A stretch of DNA of 64,000 bases from Streptomyces sp. GS7 (GTDB lineage Bacteria; Actinomycetota; Actinomycetes; Streptomycetales; Streptomycetaceae), in the NCBI RefSeq assembly GCF_009834125.1, contig NZ_CP047146.1, forward strand, positions 5,139,501-5,203,500, written 5' to 3'. Both the position numbers and the translations under genes were made by a program. Positions 21,401-59,433 of this stretch are shown here, in pieces (within the stretch, counting starts at the first letter, position 1; the number at the start of each line of letters is the position of its first letter). The notes beneath the pieces are model-generated. The model was not told the origin of the DNA, ran no database searches, and saw only the letters and a list, made by a program, of their open reading frames with translations.

Positions 21401-23904
21401 CTGACGAACACCGCTGCCCCGTCCGCGCTGTGCTGGGCCATCGCCGTCAGCACCCCGTCCGGACCCAACTCCAGGAAGGCCGAGGCGCCTTCGGCCTCAA
21501 GTGTCCGCACACCGTCGGCGAAGCGGACGGTCTCCCGTACGTGACGAACCCAGTAGTCCGCCGAGCACACCAGTTCCTCGGGAGCCAGCTCACCGGTCAC
21601 GTTGGAGACGAGGGGTATCTGGGGTGCCTTGAACGACAGTCCGACCACAACCCGTCGGAAGTCCTCCAGCATCGGATCCATCGACGCCGAGTGGAAGGCA
21701 TGGCTCACCGACAGCCGCTGCGTCTTGCGCCCCTCAGCCGCCAACTCCTCCGCGATGCATAGGACTTCGGTCTCATCACCGGCGATCACCACCGCCTCGG
21801 GACCGTTGACCGCAGCGATCGACACACCATCCGACAGCCGAGGCTCCACCTCGCTCTCGCCTGCCTGGACGGCCACCATCGCGCCGCCCACAGGCAACGC
21901 CTGCATCAGCCGCGCCCGCGCCGCCACCAACACACACGCATCAGCCAGCGAGAACACCCCGGCCACATGCGCCGCCGCAACCTCACCGATCGAATGCCCC
22001 GCCACGAAGTCCGGCCGAATCCCCCAGGATTCCACCAATCGGAACAACGCCACCTCGACCGCGAACAGTGCCGGCTGCGTGAACCCGGTCTCATCCAGGC
22101 CCGCCGCCTCGCCGAACATCACCGCACGCAGATCCCGCAACTCGCCCTCGAAGTGCGCCAGCACCTCGTCCAACGCCTCGGCGAACACCGGGAACCGGCC
22201 GTACAACTCCCGACCCATCCCCACCCGCTGCGCACCCTGCCCCGAGAACAGCACCGCGAGTGGGCGGCCCGTTTCCGCGCGGCCGCGGGCCGCCTCGGTC
22301 AGTTCGCCGTCGGGGCACTGCGCCAGCAGCACCGCGCGGTGCGCGAAGGTCGAACGGCCCGTGGCGAGCGAGAAGCCCACGTCCACCGGTGACGTCGCGG
22401 TGCCGCGCGACGACATCCGTTCGAGCTGCGCCGCCAGCGCCTCCTCGGACTTGCCCGACACCAGCCACGGGACGACAGAGGGCGTCAACGCCGGTTCGGT
22501 TCGAGGCTCTTCGGGCGCATCCGCCTGCTCGATGACGACGTGGGCGTTGGTGCCGCTGATCCCGAACGACGACACGGCGGCTCGCCACGGCCGGTCGGCC
22601 TTGGGCCACTCCCGGGGCTCCGCCAGCAGCTCCACCGCACCGGAGGACCAGTCGACGTGCGATGTCGGCTGATCCACGTGCAGGGTTTGCGGCAGCACGC
22701 CGTGCCGCATCGCCAGGATCACCTTGATGATCCCCGCCGCACCGGCCGCGGCCTGCGTGTGGCCGAGGTTGGACTTCACCGAACCCAGCAGCAGCGGCCG
22801 CTCGGCGTCCCGCCCCTGACCGTAGGTGGCCAGCAACGCCTGCGCCTCGATCGGGTCACCCAGCGGCGTACCCGTACCATGCGCCTCGACCACGTCCACA
22901 TCCGAGGGCGCCAACCCGGCACCGGCCAGCGCCTGGCGGATCACCCGCTGCTGCGACGGACCACTCGGCGCGGTGAAGCCGTTGGAGGCACCGTCCTGGT
23001 TGACGGCCGAGCCCCGCACCACCGCGAGCACGGGATGCCCGTTGCGGCGCGCGTCGGACAGCCGCTCGACGAGGAGGACGCCGACGCCTTCCGACCAGCC
23101 GGTGCCGTCGGCCGCGTCCGCGAACGCCTTGCACCGGCCGTTCGCCGCCAGGCCGCCCTGCCGGCTGAACTCCATCAGGGAACCCGGCGACGACATCACG
23201 TTCACGCCGCCGACCAGGGCCAGCGAGCACTCGCCGGCCCGCAGGGCGTGGGTCGCCGTGTGCAGGGCCACGAGCGAGGAGGAGCACGCGGTGTCGACGG
23301 TCACCGCCGGGCCTTCCAGGCCCAGCGTGTAGGACAGCCGGCCGGAGGTGGCGCTGGCGGCGATCCCGGTGCCGATGTCGCCGGTGGCGTCGGCCAGCGA
23401 GCGCACCAGCAGGTAGGCGTAGTCCTGGCCGTTGGTGCCGACGAAGACGCCGGTGCGGCTGCCCCGCAGGGTGGTCGGGTCGATGCCGGCGCGCTCGATG
23501 GCCTCCCAGGAGGTCTCCAGGAGCAGCCGCTGCTGCGGGTCCATGGTGACGGCCTCGCGCGGGGAGATGCCGAAGAAGCCGGCGTCGAAGTCCCCCACGC
23601 CGTCGAGGAATCCGCCTTCCTGGCTGACGGCGTTGCCGCGTGCGTCGACCCCGGCGTCCCGCAGCGCGTCCAGGTCCCAGCCGCGGTCCGTGGGGAACGC
23701 GCCGATCGCGTCCTTGCCCGCGGCCAGGAGTTCCCACAGGTCCTCGGGTGACCGCACGCCGCCGGGGTACCGGCAGGCCATCGCCACGATCGCGATCGGT
23801 TCGGTGGCCGCGGCGGCCAGCTTGCGGTTCTGTCGGCGCAGGTGCTCGGCTTCCTTCAACGAGGCGCGGAGGGCTTCGACGACGGTTTCACTGGATGTGG
23901 TCAT
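18451..23904 (-). CDS. pimS3: Single-module PKS, PimS3-like: module 11 (KS-AT-DH-KR-ACP)
   Basis: A 1,817-aa PKS with one extension module; PimS3 is about 1,808 aa. Approximate domains: N-terminal docking helix 1-38, KS Cys 207, AT GHSIGE Ser 639 with HAFH (malonyl), [13 protein letters not shown] near 940 and LLDAVLQS near 1102, [10 protein letters not shown] near 1380 with VDD (B type) and NYAAGN, ACP GFDSL near 1692, C-terminal docking helix with [13 protein letters not shown]. The intact DH and KR predict the C4=C5 alkene, the substrate for the PimD-like epoxidase. That separates this line from tetrin/tetramycin types, which carry a C5 hydroxyl. Start ATG 23904 lies 20 bp after the PimS2-like stop, with a GGAAAGAG Shine-Dalgarno. 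No TTA codon seen. Confidence 0.93.
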   Translation of the reverse strand: MTTSSETVVEALRASLKEAEHLRRQNRKLAAAATEPIAIVAMACRYPGGVRSPEDLWELLAAGKDAIGAFPTDRGWDLDALRDAGVDARGNAVSQEGGFLDGVGDFDAGFFGISPREAVTMDPQQRLLLETSWEAIERAGIDPTTLRGSRTGVFVGTNGQDYAYLLVRSLADATGDIGTGIAASATSGRLSYTLGLEGPAVTVDTACSSSLVALHTATHALRAGECSLALVGGVNVMSSPGSLMEFSRQGGLAANGRCKAFADAADGTGWSEGVGVLLVERLSDARRNGHPVLAVVRGSAVNQDGASNGFTAPSGPSQQRVIRQALAGAGLAPSDVDVVEAHGTGTPLGDPIEAQALLATYGQGRDAERPLLLGSVKSNLGHTQAAAGAAGIIKVILAMRHGVLPQTLHVDQPTSHVDWSSGAVELLAEPREWPKADRPWRAAVSSFGISGTNAHVVIEQADAPEEPRTEPALTPSVVPWLVSGKSEEALAAQLERMSSRGTATSPVDVGFSLATGRSTFAHRAVLLAQCPDGELTEAARGRAETGRPLAVLFSGQGAQRVGMGRELYGRFPVFAEALDEVLAHFEGELRDLRAVMFGEAAGLDETGFTQPALFAVEVALFRLVESWGIRPDFVAGHSIGEVAAAHVAGVFSLADACVLVAARARLMQALPVGGAMVAVQAGESEVEPRLSDGVSIAAVNGPEAVVIAGDETEVLCIAEELAAEGRKTQRLSVSHAFHSASMDPMLEDFRRVVVGLSFKAPQIPLVSNVTGELAPEELVCSADYWVRHVRETVRFADGVRTLEAEGASAFLELGPDGVLTAMAQHSADGAAVFVSALRKDRSEESALLTALARLHVTGVEVDWPRIFDGTGARRIDLPTYPFQHERYWPRPALVSGDVAGAGLLAAEHPLLGATITVADSGAVVLTGRLSLQTHPWLLDHVMGGSVLFPGTGFLELAMRAADHVGCDRVEDLVLMTPLVLQEERATRIQVLAGAADEAGTRTVSVYSRPEGDPDGPWVQHAGGTLTSGERVVDFGSGVWPPQDAVAVDLAGFYDGTGYGPAFQGLRSVWKSEDGVFAEVALPDHVAGDAGAFGLHPALLDAVLQSHRLAGVGTEDDQFLPFAWRGVSLHAGGASVLRVRVVKTADDSMSIAAVDVEGAPALSAEAMVMRAYRDPGTGRSAARRGAVRDGLLSLEWVAAPGVESAEVRCVSLGADVLGLDASAASLADLTGDEDLVVVPVSGADGDVPARTHELTARVLGVLQEWLGRERTGASRLVFVTRGAVVAGEGEGVVDVAGAAVWGLVRSAQSEHPGRVALVDLEVGSGADGLVSVLGVVPGLVAAGEGQFVVRGGVLRVGRLAELGGGVEGVSRAWDPEGTVLITGGTGGLGREVARHLVGERGVRHLLLVSRSGPAASGVEELREELTACGAEVMVRACDVADRGAVDAVVGSVSVAHPLTAVVHTAGVVDDGVISSLSSERLSAVLRPKVDAAWHLHEATKGLDLSAFVLFSSVAGVLGGPGQGNYAAGNVFLDALAWHRVGEGLPALSLAWGAWDQGGGMTASLSDADMQRMASYGTVPLSPERGLALFDAATATDAAHLVAVGRVSGPVRMQGSVPSVLRGLVKGARRTAASSTGGAAAGAVAMLVDRLRAARPEERTRLMTDVVCTEAAGVLGHASAKSIDARREFNELGFDSLTSVELRNRLSTITGQRLSATLVFDYPNPAALADHFVTELVGHADSGPTLLAEVERLGSALAASEPDTRTRDAVADRLARILDNWRGAHEEEHGAEVAERLEAASTDEIFAFIDNELGRLSER
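19075..20174 (-). repeat. KR-region duplicated block, copy 2 (module 11)
   Basis: Partner of 13591-14690. Near-identical DNA over the KR with the same atypical codon preference. A visible coding difference is VDD here against LDD in module 12 at the stereochemistry motif; both are B type. Confidence 0.85.
20670..20880 (-). repeat. DH-region duplicated block, copy 2 (module 11)
   Basis: Partner of 15185-15400, essentially identical DNA in the second half of DH. Confidence 0.75.
21505..22258 (-). repeat. AT-domain duplicated block, copy 2 (module 11)
   Basis: Partner of 16031-16794 and 30937-31692. It differs more than the other two around 21540-21720, where the other copies still agree with each other, suggesting separate conversion tracts. 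Confidence 0.8.
22690..23080 (-). repeat. KS-region duplicated block, copy 2 (module 11)
   Basis: Partner of 17220-17620 in module 12. Confidence 0.75.
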
Positions 23905-23924
23905 GGTCCGCTCTTTCCGCTCTG

Positions 23925-52424
<28,500 letters not shown>

Positions 52425-52583
52425 GTTCAACCCAACCCATCTCAAGACCGGCGGACAGCAGAGGATTTCGATGTGGGCATCCGGCGCTGGGGACAGCTGT
52501 GCCACAGCGACTGAGTTATCTGTGTGCCCGACATGAGCAGCTCGACTTCCCGCACGCCACCTGCCCAGTCTCGACGGGGGCGG

Positions 52584-52599
52584 CCATGGAATTCCCTAG
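52584..52599. promoter_or_regulatory. Putative PimM operator for the pimS2-S3-S4 operon
   Basis: CCATGGAATTCCCTAG matches 14 of 16 positions of CTVGGGAWWTCCCBAG and lies 160 bp before the PKS start. pimS2 is a known PimM target. Confidence 0.7.
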
Positions 52600-52624
52600 T
52601 GTCGGCCCGCCCCCGGACCGGCCG

Positions 52625-52681
52625 CACAGAAGGCGCCGGGGGTGCCGCGGATGATCCGCGGCACCCCCGGCGCCTTGTGTG
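52625..52681 (-). terminator. Long hairpin terminator of the PAS-LuxR gene
   Basis: A perfect stem of at least 21-22 bp (arms 52630-52651 and 52655-52676) around a TGA loop, extended past one mismatch by four more pairs (CACA with TGTG). It lies about 90 bp beyond the PAS-LuxR stop and just upstream of the PKS operator, so it insulates the PKS promoter from read-through. Confidence 0.8.
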
Positions 52682-52769
52682 CGGTGGTTCCCTTTCGGCC
52701 CGCGGGCCGGGCCCAAAGGCCGGCCCCGGCTCACGAGTCCGCGTGGCGAACCTCGGGAATGCGGGTGTG

Positions 52770-53504
52770 TTACTTGATGAAGTCGTCCACGACACGGGGC
52801 GGCCAGGTCCCCACCGTGAGCACCCCCATCGCATACGCGCGGGAGACCAGGGCCGCGCGGTTGGGCACCTTCAGTTTCCGCAGCAGTCCGGTGACGTGAT
52901 ATTCCACACCCTGCCTGCTGAGATACAGCCGGGAGGCCAGCGGAATGGTCGACAGACCCGCCGCGATTCCCTCCAGAATTCGCGCGTCGATCTCGCTGAG
53001 CAATTTCTTCCGCGGCGCCACCACCGCATCGTCCTCCGTGCCCTCTCCCGACCGCATCAGGACGAGAACCGCGGTCGGGTCGGGGTGGTAGCCGCGCACC
53101 GCGGAGGCCGTGAGACTGCCGGTGAACGCGTCACCCGTCGGTCTGAGCGCCACCACGCGCGCGGCGAACCGGTCCCGCCGGCCCTCCAGCAGTCTCTCGA
53201 ACTGCCGCATGAGCGGCTGCCGCACGCTGGGGTGCACCAGATCGCGGAAGTTGCGCCCGCAGACGTCGGGTGCCGTGGTCGAGGACCCGGATACGGCGGA
53301 CGAGTCGAGAACGTCGGCACAGGCCGCGGCGGCGGTCGCGAAGTGGTGGAAGAAGTCCTGGTTGGCCTGCCGGACCGTCAATTCGGGGTCCAGGACGGCC
53401 ATGCACACGCCGGACTGGTCGGACGACGAACACTCTTCCCGCCGTCCCGCCACACCGACCCCGCCGGCCGCACCCCGGCCTGTCGAAATCTGCGGAGAAT
53501 CCAC
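52770..53504 (-). CDS. pimM: PAS-LuxR transcriptional activator, PimM/AmphRIV/TtmRIV type
   Basis: Cytoplasmic DNA-binding activator of polyene genes with an N-terminal PAS sensor fold (GVCMAVLDPELTVRQAN through FTGSLTASAVRGY) and a C-terminal LuxR helix-turn-helix (EIDARILEGIAAG through SRAYAMGVL). The HTH and tail (VGTWPPRVVDDFIK) match PimM almost residue for residue as I remember it, so it should recognise the PimM operator found in this window. A loop between the PAS helices (about ADVLDSSAVSGSST) is longer than in PimM. Start uncertain: GTG 53504 (244 aa) has GAAGG 11 nt upstream; GTG 53453 (227 aa) gives an N-terminus closer in length to PimM. The open frame reaches 53666, but that part is unlike any PAS-LuxR. 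No TTA codon seen. Monocistronic: long gap and terminator on its 3' side. Confidence 0.92.
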   Translation of the reverse strand: MDSPQISTGRGAAGGVGVAGRREECSSSDQSGVCMAVLDPELTVRQANQDFFHHFATAAAACADVLDSSAVSGSSTTAPDVCGRNFRDLVHPSVRQPLMRQFERLLEGRRDRFAARVVALRPTGDAFTGSLTASAVRGYHPDPTAVLVLMRSGEGTEDDAVVAPRKKLLSEIDARILEGIAAGLSTIPLASRLYLSRQGVEYHVTGLLRKLKVPNRAALVSRAYAMGVLTVGTWPPRVVDDFIK

Positions 53505-53830
53505 CAGAGCAGAAACCTTCAAGGGACCGACATCCTTTCCAACCCCCGTCTGCAAACCGGTACTCAAGAGAGATCGAGCGAGAGGGAGAATTCCTGAGAA
53601 TGAAGCAGGACGGGGAAGCCGAGCTCCCGGCAACCGCCGGGAAAGAATTCCGATCCCCCGATGCAATCGACACTAGGGAGCTGTCCGGACAAGCGTCAAC
53701 GCCGACTCGGCCCCCCACCGCTAAACCTGTGGTCGCCCTCCCGCACGGTACGGTCCCGCACCGCCCTTTCGGTCCCCCCGAACACTCCGCACCGTTTACC
53801 GACGGTAAGCCGTAATGAAAGTGACGTGCG
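53505..53830. promoter_or_regulatory. Intergenic region upstream of the PAS-LuxR gene
   Basis: 326 bp between the RIII stop and the PAS-LuxR start, relatively AT-rich. It should carry the PAS-LuxR promoter. A TGTCCGGACA palindrome (about 53681-53690) next to a CTAGGGA half-site (53673-53679) and a small TTACC/GGTAA hairpin near 53796-53808 are visible. No full PimM operator and no coding gene. Confidence 0.55.
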
Positions 53831-56611
53831 TCACGGCATACTCAGTGCGGAACGAACACCCCGCCTGCTCCCCCGGCCGCCCAGCAGTTCACGTCGCCCC
53901 GCAACGCCCAGCTTCCGGTAACACGAAGTCAGCCGCTTCTCCACGGCACGTGTACTCACACCCAGTTCATCGGCGATTTCCTGATTGGTCAGCCCCCGAC
54001 CCACAAGCGAGACGACCTTGCGCTCGCTGTGGGTGAGCGGGGTCTCCGCACTGGGGGCCTCGGTTCCCAGCGCCGCACGGGCGCGTTCGGTCAGCCAGGG
54101 GGCGCCGCAGCCGGCGGCGAGGTCGGCGGCCTCGCGCAGCACCGCCGTCGATTCCTTGCCGCCCTCCAGGGCCCGGCCCAAATGGAGGAGCGTACGGGCG
54201 AGTTCGAGCTGGTTGGCGGAGGTGCGGAGGATCTCGGCGGACGCGCGCAGGGCGGGGACGCCCCCACCGCCGGGCAGCAGGGCCCTCAGGCGCAGGGCGC
54301 GGCCGAGGGCGGCGGGGGCCGCCCATTGCCGCGCCCAGGCCAGTTCCTCCTCCGCCAGGGCCATGGCCGGGCAGGACTCGCCCAGGCGGTGGTGGAGGAC
54401 GATGGCGCGGGGCCGCCAGGGGAAGAGGGCGGAGTTGCGCCAACCGACCGCTTCCAGTTGGCGGCCGCACGCCAGGACGGATCCCAGGGCGGAGGAGGCG
54501 TGGCCGCGGCGGGCGTCGAGCGAGGCCTTGAGGAGTTGCAGCATGGCCGCCGGAGCGAGGCTGTGCGGCCAGCTCCGCCCGGCGTCCGTGAGAAGACGCT
54601 CGATCAGCTGGACGTCGCCGGTCTCCATGGCCACCGCGGCCCGGACGACGGCGGTCGGCTCCCGCCAGTCCGCGTCGGCCGACTCGGCGGCCCGGTCGGC
54701 CTGGTCACGGGCCTCGGTCAGGCGGCCGCAGGCGAGCTGGATCAGGGCGTTCTCGGCGTGCACCACCGCGTGCGGACGGTCGGAGTGCGGCTCGCAGGAC
54801 AGACGGGTGTTGATGCCCTCCACGGTGTCGGCGGCGTACAGGGCTACCGAGAGCAGCGGGAGTGCGGTGCAGGCGCGTGCCGAGGTCGACGGCTCGCGCT
54901 CCAGGATCTGTCCGGCCAGGTCCGCGACCTCGGGTGCCGACAAGGCGCTGGACAGGACCCCCGCGTTGATCAGGACGGTTGCCAGTTCGCGGGCGCCGCC
55001 GGTGTCCAAGGGGGGCGGGGTACCCAAGGCGCGCAGGCGTGTTACCGCACCGGTCAGTTCGGCCGGGTTCTCGTGTCCGGCGTGCCACAGGCGCGCTTCC
55101 AGACGCAGGGCGATCTCGCGGGCCGGCCCCTGGTGTGGTGCCGCGGGGTCGAGGTCGTTGAAGACGTGGCGCAGCAGGTCCACTGCCGAAGAGGGCGCCT
55201 CTCCCAGGAGGTTGGGCGGGATGCGCAGAACGGCGGCGGCCCGGCCGGTGGCCGACGGCAGGAGGCGGACGGCCTGGCTGATGTGGCGTTCACAGGCGGC
55301 GAGGTCGATGCCGCGTTCGGCGTTGGCCAACTCGATCAGCAGGCGGGCGCGTACGTCGTCGTCCACGGTGCTCTCCAGCAGGGCGCGTTGCAGGTAGTGG
55401 GCGGCGGTGTCCGCCGCACCACGGCGCAGGGCGGCGTCCGCGGCCGTCCGCAGTACCCCTACCGACCATGGCTGATCGGTGGCGGTGACGGCCATCAGCA
55501 GGTCCGCGACGTGTTCGGCGGGGCGGCCGGCCTGGTGGAGGAGTTCGGCCGCGGCGTTGCGGGAGCGTTCGCGCTCGGCGACGGTGAGGCCGGACTCGAC
55601 CGCGTCGCGGACGACGCGGTGGACGAAGCGCGGGGTGTCGTGGGGGGCCAGCAGGCCGAGGTGGTGCAGGGTGCGCAGGGCCTGCTGGTGGCCGGTGGCG
55701 TCCAGTCGCGCATGGCGCCGGACGAGGTCGGGTTCGCCGTGGTCGCCGAAGGCGGCGATGGCCGCGGCCAGGTCGCGTACCGGGCCGGGCTGGGCATGCA
55801 GGCAGCTGACCAGGCGGTCGCGGAGCTGGACGGGTCGCTGGGCGCGGGCCTGACCGGCGTGTTCGGCGGTGGGTCGGTGGCCGCTCGACGCCAGGTCGCG
55901 CAGGACGTACTGGAGGAAGAGGGGGTTCCCGGCGCAGGTGTCGTGGCAGGCGTGGGCGTAGGCGTCGTCGGCGGGTTCGCCCAGGTGGTGCTGGATCAGG
56001 GCGCGGGTGCCGCCGAGCGAGAGCGGGGCGGGGCGCAGGACGTCGGCGGCGTCCGCGATGTCGCGGATGAGCGGGTGTTGGGCGCGGGATTCGCCGTCGC
56101 GCACGGTGCACACGAGGGTGGCGCGCAGCCCGTGCGGGCGCCGAGCCAGGTAGGCGAGCCAGCGCAGGGAGGGGAGGTCGGCCCACTGCAGGTCGTCGAC
56201 GAGGAGGAGTACGGGGGTGGTGGCGCAGGCTTCGGCCAGCAGGGACCGCAGGTCGTGCAGGGCCGCTTCGGAAGCCGGGGCGCCCTCGCCGCCGGGAGCC
56301 GGGAGGCGGTCGGGCGGGAGCGGCCGGGCGGCGCTGCCCGCGTCCTGGTCGGCAGGGCCGGTGCGGTCGCCGGCCATGATGGGGCCGAGGAGCTGGTGGA
56401 CGATGCCGAAGGCGAAGTCCTGCTCCATGGATGCGGCGTTGGCCCGCAACACCCGTATGCTGTCGCGGGGATGGGCGTCGGCTTCCTGGAGTAGGGTCGA
56501 CCGGCCGATACCCAGCGGTCCGGTCAGCAGCAGTACGGAGAAACGGCCCGCCTGCGCCCGACGCACTGCGGTGTCGATGCGGGCCAGTTCGGATTCCCGC
56601 TCATACAGCAT
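53831..56611 (-). CDS. nysRIII: LAL-family LuxR regulator, NysRIII/AmphRIII-like
   Basis: A 926-aa large ATP-binding LuxR regulator (NysRIII is about 927). N-terminal STAND-type P-loop: GPLGIGRST at residues 31-39, where the Walker A Lys is Arg. Walker B is VLLLVDDLQWAD near 138-149. A long helical TPR-like middle follows, then a C-terminal HTH (LTHSERKVVSLVGRGLTNQEIADELGVSTRAVEKRL) near 865-905. Expected to activate early polyene genes with RI and RII. Its ATG overlaps the end of RII by 11 bp, with a GAGG Shine-Dalgarno 10 nt upstream, so translation is coupled. The Lys-to-Arg change raises doubt about ATP hydrolysis, although other LALs tolerate variation. Confidence 0.9.
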   Translation of the reverse strand: MLYERESELARIDTAVRRAQAGRFSVLLLTGPLGIGRSTLLQEADAHPRDSIRVLRANAASMEQDFAFGIVHQLLGPIMAGDRTGPADQDAGSAARPLPPDRLPAPGGEGAPASEAALHDLRSLLAEACATTPVLLLVDDLQWADLPSLRWLAYLARRPHGLRATLVCTVRDGESRAQHPLIRDIADAADVLRPAPLSLGGTRALIQHHLGEPADDAYAHACHDTCAGNPLFLQYVLRDLASSGHRPTAEHAGQARAQRPVQLRDRLVSCLHAQPGPVRDLAAAIAAFGDHGEPDLVRRHARLDATGHQQALRTLHHLGLLAPHDTPRFVHRVVRDAVESGLTVAERERSRNAAAELLHQAGRPAEHVADLLMAVTATDQPWSVGVLRTAADAALRRGAADTAAHYLQRALLESTVDDDVRARLLIELANAERGIDLAACERHISQAVRLLPSATGRAAAVLRIPPNLLGEAPSSAVDLLRHVFNDLDPAAPHQGPAREIALRLEARLWHAGHENPAELTGAVTRLRALGTPPPLDTGGARELATVLINAGVLSSALSAPEVADLAGQILEREPSTSARACTALPLLSVALYAADTVEGINTRLSCEPHSDRPHAVVHAENALIQLACGRLTEARDQADRAAESADADWREPTAVVRAAVAMETGDVQLIERLLTDAGRSWPHSLAPAAMLQLLKASLDARRGHASSALGSVLACGRQLEAVGWRNSALFPWRPRAIVLHHRLGESCPAMALAEEELAWARQWAAPAALGRALRLRALLPGGGGVPALRASAEILRTSANQLELARTLLHLGRALEGGKESTAVLREAADLAAGCGAPWLTERARAALGTEAPSAETPLTHSERKVVSLVGRGLTNQEIADELGVSTRAVEKRLTSCYRKLGVAGRRELLGGRGSRRGVRSALSMP

Positions 56612-59414
56612 CGGTTATGTCCTCTTCCGTCGGTCGGCTCCGCGCGCGGAGTTCCTTGCGTGAGGTGATGCGCAGCTTCTTGTACGTACTGCTCAGCCGG
56701 TGCTCGACGGTGCGTCGGCTCACCGAGAGCTGTTCGGCGATCTCCCGATTGCCCAGTCCGCGGCGGGCCAGTTCGGCGGTCTGCCGCTCGGCCGACGACA
56801 GGGCCGCCCACCCTCCGGGGAGGGCGGCGTCGTCGGGGGCGGCGGGCTGTTCCAGCTGGGCGATCAGCCACCGTACGCGTTCGGCCAGGCGACCGGAGGT
56901 GTGGGTGACGGTGAAACGGGACAGCTCGGTCAGCAGTTGGACCGCGGTGGCGCGGTCGCCCCTGGTGAGTTCCTCGGTGGCGAGGTCGGCCAGGACCCAG
57001 GCGTGGGTGAGCCGGGCGGGCAGCTCGCGCGGGGCGGGTGCGCCGGTGCCGGCGCCGGCCTGCGGTTTCCGGCCGTCGATGGGGCCGGCGCACAGGTGGG
57101 CCAGGTCCACTGCGCTGGGGGCGCCCCAACGGTGGGCCAGGGTGAGTTCCTCGCTGATCAGGCGCTGGGCCTGTTCCTGGTCGCCGAGGGTGCGACAGGC
57201 CCGGGCGGCCAGCGAACGCCAGGGCAGCACGATGGGGTTGGTCCAGTGTTTGCGCAGCAGCCAGCGTCCGCTCTCCTTGAACAGTTCGACAGCCACGGCC
57301 CAGCGTCCCGCCTCGGCAGCCACCAGGGCGCGGGCGAACAGGAGGTAGGACCAGTGGGCGCCGTATTCGGAGCCGGGTGGCATGGGGGCGTCGAACAGGG
57401 CACGGGCCTCGTCGTGGTGGCGCGTCTCCAGGGCGATGACGGTGCGCACGGCCATGAGGTGCGGGGCGGCCAGGGGGTGCCAGGCGGCGGCGGGCATCAC
57501 CTGTTGGGCGGCGTCCGCGGCGCGTTCGGCGGCGTCCACGCGGGCGCCGCGCAGGTGCAGTTCGGCGGAGAGGACCAGGGCGCGGGCGAGGGCGGGATGG
57601 CAGTGGCGGCGCCGCACTTCGGCGACGATGGCGGCAAGGTGGTCCTCGGCCTCGGCGGCGGCATCGGTGAGCCACAGTGCCCTGGCGGCGATCAGGCGCG
57701 GCATTACGGGGGCGGCGCTGCCGGCTTCCAGGGCGCGGCGGGCCAGTTCCGCGGCCCTCGCGCGGTGCTGGCCGCGTGCGACGAGCTGCCAGGCGCGGAT
57801 GCCGGCCTGGGCGGGGGCGAGGGGGTCTTCGGGCAGGACGGGGACGCCGGGGGCGGGCACGTCGGTGGCCTCGGGCCGGTTCTGGGCGGCGTACCAGTAC
57901 AGGGCGATCAGGTCGTCGCGCTCGCTGCCGTCTGCGGTGGCGAGGGCCTGGACGGCGGCGCGGCGGCCCCAGGAGTCGTCGCCCCGGGCCAGGCCCATGT
58001 CCAGGGCCCGTACGCGCAGTTGGGCCCAGGCTCCGCCCTCGCCCGGAGTGCGGAGGAGGGCGGTGAGCCGGCGGTCGCTGGCATCGGGGGCGGCGACCGC
58101 CTCGGCGGCGGCCAGTTTGAGGCTGATGTGGGCGCGTTCCAGGGGGGCTTGGGGCTCGTCGAGGGCGCGGTTGAGGTAGCTGGCGGCGCGGGCGAAGTCG
58201 CCGCGGCGCAGGGCGGCGCCGAAGCCGCCGCGCAGGGTGTGGACCGCCCAGGGCTCGCCGATGGGGGGCGCCTGGAGAAGGAGGCGGGCGATGTCCTCGT
58301 CGTCGGCCACGGCCCGGTAGGCGAGGTGGGCCGCGCGGGCGTGCAGGTCGGCGCGTTCGGCGGCGGGCATGTCCTCCAGGACGCGGCCCCGGACGATGGG
58401 CAGGCGAATGCGTGCGTAGGAACCGTCGGGAGCGGTGAAGCCGGCCATCTCCAGTGCCGCGCGCAGCCGCGATTCGGGTACGGTGCGCAGCCCGGCCAGC
58501 GAACAGGCCAGCGTGAAGTCCAGCAGGTCGCCGCCGACGGCCAGCGCGCGCAGCACGGCGGTGGCCTCGTCGGTCAGTCCCCTCAGGGCGCGCCCGGAGC
58601 GGTCGCCGATGATGCCGGTGATCAGGCCGCACAGCTGCGGGAGGCGGTCGGCGGTCGGCCGGTGGCCGGCGTCGGCGAAGCAGCGCAGGGCCGCGTCCAG
58701 TACGGCCGGGCTGCCCTGGGACGCCTGGGCGGCCGCGGCGGCGAACGCCTCGTCGCAGGGTGTGCCGCAGATCCGTTCGACGAGGGCGGCCACCGCGTGA
58801 GGGCTCAGCGGCCGCACGGTGAGGTGGCGGGTCAGCCGCGCGGAGGGGGCGGCGTCGGCCAGCCAGTCGGGCCCGTACGGGTCGATGCCGGTGCGGCCGA
58901 TGAGCAGTGCGAGGGGGATGCCGGTGGACAGCCGGCGCACCAGGGCCTGCAGCCAGTCCAGGGAGGCGGCGTCCAGCCACTGTGCGTCCTCCACCGTCAC
59001 GAGCGTGGGGGTGCGGCGCGTGGTCTGCAGGAGTTGGGGCAGGCCCGGCAGGCCGTCCGCGTCGCGGTGCCCGCGCAGGGCCCGCAGGGACGGTTCGACC
59101 GGCTCGCTCAGCATGGCGAGGAGCTGGGTCACGGCTCCGTGGCGCAGGTCGCGCTCGGCCAGGGATCCGCTGACGCGCAGCACGCGCACCGAGCGCTCCT
59201 CGGCGAGGCGGGCGGTCCAGCGCAGCAGGGCGTTGTGGCCGAAACCGGGGCGGCCGGTCACCGAGACGACGGCGGGGCGGCCCTCGTCGAGCGCGGCCAC
59301 CACGTCGCGCAACTGCGCCTGTTCCTCCTCGCGTTCGAGCAGGGGCGGGTCGGTACGCCCACGCCCCGCCCGTATGAATCCAGCGTATAGCTGCTCATCG
59401 GTCAGCCTCGTCAC
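56601..59414 (-). CDS. nysRII: LAL-family LuxR regulator, NysRII/AmphRII-like, degenerate P-loop
   Basis: About 937-aa LAL regulator. The Walker A position reads GRPGFGHNA (near residues 54-62): both Lys and Ser/Thr are gone, so ATP binding in the usual way is unlikely. A Walker B-like TLVTVEDAQWLD remains. C-terminal HTH is LSSAERQTAELARRGLGNREIAEQLSVSRRTVEHRL. Start chosen at GTG 59414 because GGAGG lies 6 nt upstream; the GTG at 59420 directly abuts that GGAGG, leaving no spacer. The gap to RI is about 20 bp and RIII overlaps its end, so RI-RII-RIII form one operon. Confidence 0.9.
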   Translation of the reverse strand: MTRLTDEQLYAGFIRAGRGRTDPPLLEREEEQAQLRDVVAALDEGRPAVVSVTGRPGFGHNALLRWTARLAEERSVRVLRVSGSLAERDLRHGAVTQLLAMLSEPVEPSLRALRGHRDADGLPGLPQLLQTTRRTPTLVTVEDAQWLDAASLDWLQALVRRLSTGIPLALLIGRTGIDPYGPDWLADAAPSARLTRHLTVRPLSPHAVAALVERICGTPCDEAFAAAAAQASQGSPAVLDAALRCFADAGHRPTADRLPQLCGLITGIIGDRSGRALRGLTDEATAVLRALAVGGDLLDFTLACSLAGLRTVPESRLRAALEMAGFTAPDGSYARIRLPIVRGRVLEDMPAAERADLHARAAHLAYRAVADDEDIARLLLQAPPIGEPWAVHTLRGGFGAALRRGDFARAASYLNRALDEPQAPLERAHISLKLAAAEAVAAPDASDRRLTALLRTPGEGGAWAQLRVRALDMGLARGDDSWGRRAAVQALATADGSERDDLIALYWYAAQNRPEATDVPAPGVPVLPEDPLAPAQAGIRAWQLVARGQHRARAAELARRALEAGSAAPVMPRLIAARALWLTDAAAEAEDHLAAIVAEVRRRHCHPALARALVLSAELHLRGARVDAAERAADAAQQVMPAAAWHPLAAPHLMAVRTVIALETRHHDEARALFDAPMPPGSEYGAHWSYLLFARALVAAEAGRWAVAVELFKESGRWLLRKHWTNPIVLPWRSLAARACRTLGDQEQAQRLISEELTLAHRWGAPSAVDLAHLCAGPIDGRKPQAGAGTGAPAPRELPARLTHAWVLADLATEELTRGDRATAVQLLTELSRFTVTHTSGRLAERVRWLIAQLEQPAAPDDAALPGGWAALSSAERQTAELARRGLGNREIAEQLSVSRRTVEHRLSSTYKKLRITSRKELRARSRPTEEDITDAV

Positions 59415-59433
59415 GGACACCCTCCGGCCGTCG

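Larger units (their letters stand above)
52425..52769. promoter_or_regulatory. Intergenic region upstream of pimS2-like gene
   Basis: 345 bp between the PAS-LuxR stop and the GTG of the giant PKS. It contains a very long hairpin (52625-52681) ending the regulator transcript and a PimM-type operator (52584-52599) for the PKS operon. If PimM sits at -35, the PKS leader is about 125-135 nt, longer than for the other targets. No coding gene seen. Confidence 0.75.

Noticed and set aside
52425..52505. Upstream extension of the PimS2-like protein to position 52505
   Set aside because: The extra 27 residues precede the conserved docking helix, have no counterpart in docking domains, and fall where the leader and promoter are expected.
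53505..53666. N-terminal extension of the PAS-LuxR protein to position 53666
   Set aside because: The family begins close to the PAS fold. The extension is Arg/Leu/Gly-rich intergenic translation without a Shine-Dalgarno; GTG starts at 53504 or 53453 are better.
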